A stretch of DNA of 64,000 nucleotides from Anaerolineales bacterium. Lineage in GTDB: Bacteria; Chloroflexota; Anaerolineae; JAAEKA01. Within the stretch, counting starts at the first letter, position 1, and every line of letters begins with the position of its first letter. Positions 63,454 to 64,000 of the stretch are shown piece after piece. A program made the position numbers and the translations under genes. Location of the stretch: positions 283,404 through 347,403 of the forward strand of contig JACKBI010000004.1 in the NCBI GenBank assembly GCA_020634615.1. Reading direction: 5' to 3'. The notes under the pieces were generated by a model. That model was not told where the DNA came from. It saw only the letters and a list, made by a program, of their open reading frames with translations, and did no database searches.

Positions 63454-63681
63454 TCAGCTGCTCCAGGCGTGACGCAGGCAACAGCCAGCGCGGACTGGAC
63501 CGTCGTCCCTTGCAAACTCGGCGTACCTGTACAGGTTGCTCCGGTACCAACTCAGCGTCTTTTCGCTTCTGCCTTCCACCTTCTTGGAGACCAGAAACAG
63601 GTCGATAAGCTTCGACAAGGGCATTCCGTTGGATACCGTCCCGCCCTTTGTTTGCCCTTGTTGGGCCGATTGCGTTGTCAT
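63454..63681 (-). pseudogene. Truncated tyrosine recombinase (integrase), N-terminal SAM-like domain
   Basis: 75 residues, start 63681 (or 63624). MPLSKLIDLFLVSKKVEGRS, EKTLSWYRSNLYRYAEFARD is the arm/core-binding helical domain at the start of site-specific integrases. The frame then ends (CCLRHAWSS), so the catalytic domain with R-H-R-Y is gone. It lies 140 bp from the tRNA-Lys-like sequence, as expected for an island integrase. Confidence 0.7.
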
Positions 63682-63718
63682 GGATCACCTCTTCTCGCTA
63701 CTTTTGTACAAAACCGAG

Positions 63719-63796
63719 TCAGTGTGACAACACAGAAACTTGTCAGTGTAACGGAATCGAAAAAGCGTCACGCTGACCCGATGTCAGTGTAACGCT
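63719..63796. repeat. Repeated TCAGTGTAAC units (IS21-like end)
   Basis: TCAGTGTGAC (63719), GTCAGTGTAAC (about 63742) and GTCAGTGTAAC (about 63783), plus an inverted GCGTCACGCTGAC between them. Multiple TGTCAGTGTAAC copies near one end are typical of IS21-type terminal repeats. No transposase is next to it. Confidence 0.55.
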
Positions 63797-63819
63797 TTCC
63801 AGGGTGTTATGTCTATTAG

Positions 63820-63891
63820 TGACCCACCCAAGACTCGAACTTGGAACCTACTGATTAAGAGTAAGGCGGTTTCGCTTAACGGTGTCGGGCC
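63820..63891 (-). tRNA. tRNA-Lys(CTT)-like sequence, probably degenerate
   Basis: On the - strand the 3' half is good: anticodon loop CTCTTAA (anticodon CTT), then GGTTCCAAGTTCGAGTCTTG with a perfect 5-bp T-stem (CCAAG/CTTGG) and a 7-nt loop. The acceptor 5' end GGCCCGA pairs with GTGGGTC in six of seven positions (two wobble). The D-arm is poor and the anticodon stem has mismatches. Total 72 nt. It may be a decayed or mobile-element tRNA, or a rebuilt 3' end left by integration. Confidence 0.45.
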
Positions 63892-64000
63892 ACATTCAGG
63901 CTGGCTCGCAACATGATGACGTTGGCCTTTCCTGCCAAGTCAGTATGTTACGGTTTCTATTCTACCTATCTCAAGCCATCTGTCAATTCATATTGCAATG
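63892..64000. other. Right edge, nothing recognised
   Basis: About 110 bp, more AT-rich towards the end; no gene or site is supported. Confidence 0.4.

Noticed and set aside
63114..63515. 133-aa and 68-aa frames on the - strand
   Set aside because: No motifs, next to broken mobile DNA; composition unlike real neighbours.

Overview
The window looks like a piece of a high-GC Chloroflexota chromosome (Anaerolineae/Caldilineae type). This is inferred from the lipoprotein with a Thr/Pro/Ala-rich linker after its lipobox Cys (TATPAP-type), the TPT/STP-rich linkers elsewhere, the long sugar and polyol catabolic operons, and many short palindromic repeats between and inside genes. No rRNA is present. 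One degenerate tRNA-Lys-like sequence lies near the right end.

Region 1 (1-14.3 kb, mostly + strand) is metabolic: a Gfo/Idh/MocA oxidoreductase (cut by the left edge), an SDR, a MetE-C-domain protein, an unrecognised protein with a Cys/His motif, a K+-channel-like protein, a URO-D-fold protein, a PurB/PcaB-type lyase, a VOC protein, a glycerol-1-phosphate-dehydrogenase-like enzyme (- strand) diverging from a DeoR regulator, then a lipoyl E2 and a fused E1 alpha-beta dehydrogenase, closed by a good intrinsic terminator. Region 2 (14.5-16.4 kb) holds toxin-antitoxin remnants, an apparently intact BrnT-like toxin/antitoxin pair and a 127-bp MITE with a 5-bp target duplication.

Region 3 (16.4-25.5 kb) is an L-rhamnose operon: DeoR regulator, ABC ATPase, two permeases, lipoprotein binding protein, RhaM, RhaD, RhaA and a second class II aldolase. 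No rhamnulokinase is visible. Region 4 (26-35.8 kb) carries a PHP-domain protein, two paralogous zinc dehydrogenases flanking a sorbitol-6-phosphate dehydrogenase, and a tight mtlD-like / aroE-like / DUF89 operon, which suggests hexitol phosphate and ketose phosphate interconversion.

Region 5 (35.8-39.4 kb) is a gene graveyard (truncated aldo/keto reductase, SRPBCC fragment, frameshifted gene, IS3 transposase broken by the second MITE copy). Region 6 (39.7-61.4 kb) is a defence island: a leftover N-terminus of an SNF2-type helicase, a 1738-aa DEAD/DUF1998 helicase with a nuclease-like C-terminus, a 940-aa SNF2 helicase, a small membrane protein, a MazF-type toxin/antitoxin on the other strand, an Eco57I-type adenine methyltransferase whose second half has decayed by frameshifts, a membrane J-domain/SH3b protein, a PD-(D/E)xK-like protein, an McrB/McrC pair and a further nuclease-like protein. 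It ends (61.6-64 kb) with a mutator-type IS broken by a 26-bp tandem duplication, a truncated tyrosine recombinase, IS-end-like repeats and the tRNA-Lys-like sequence, a plausible island boundary.

The most unusual signals are (i) short palindromic or low-complexity elements inserted in frame inside at least seven coding sequences, and (ii) the twin-helicase/methyltransferase defence module, which resembles DISARM and Druantia parts but matches neither layout as far as can be judged by eye.
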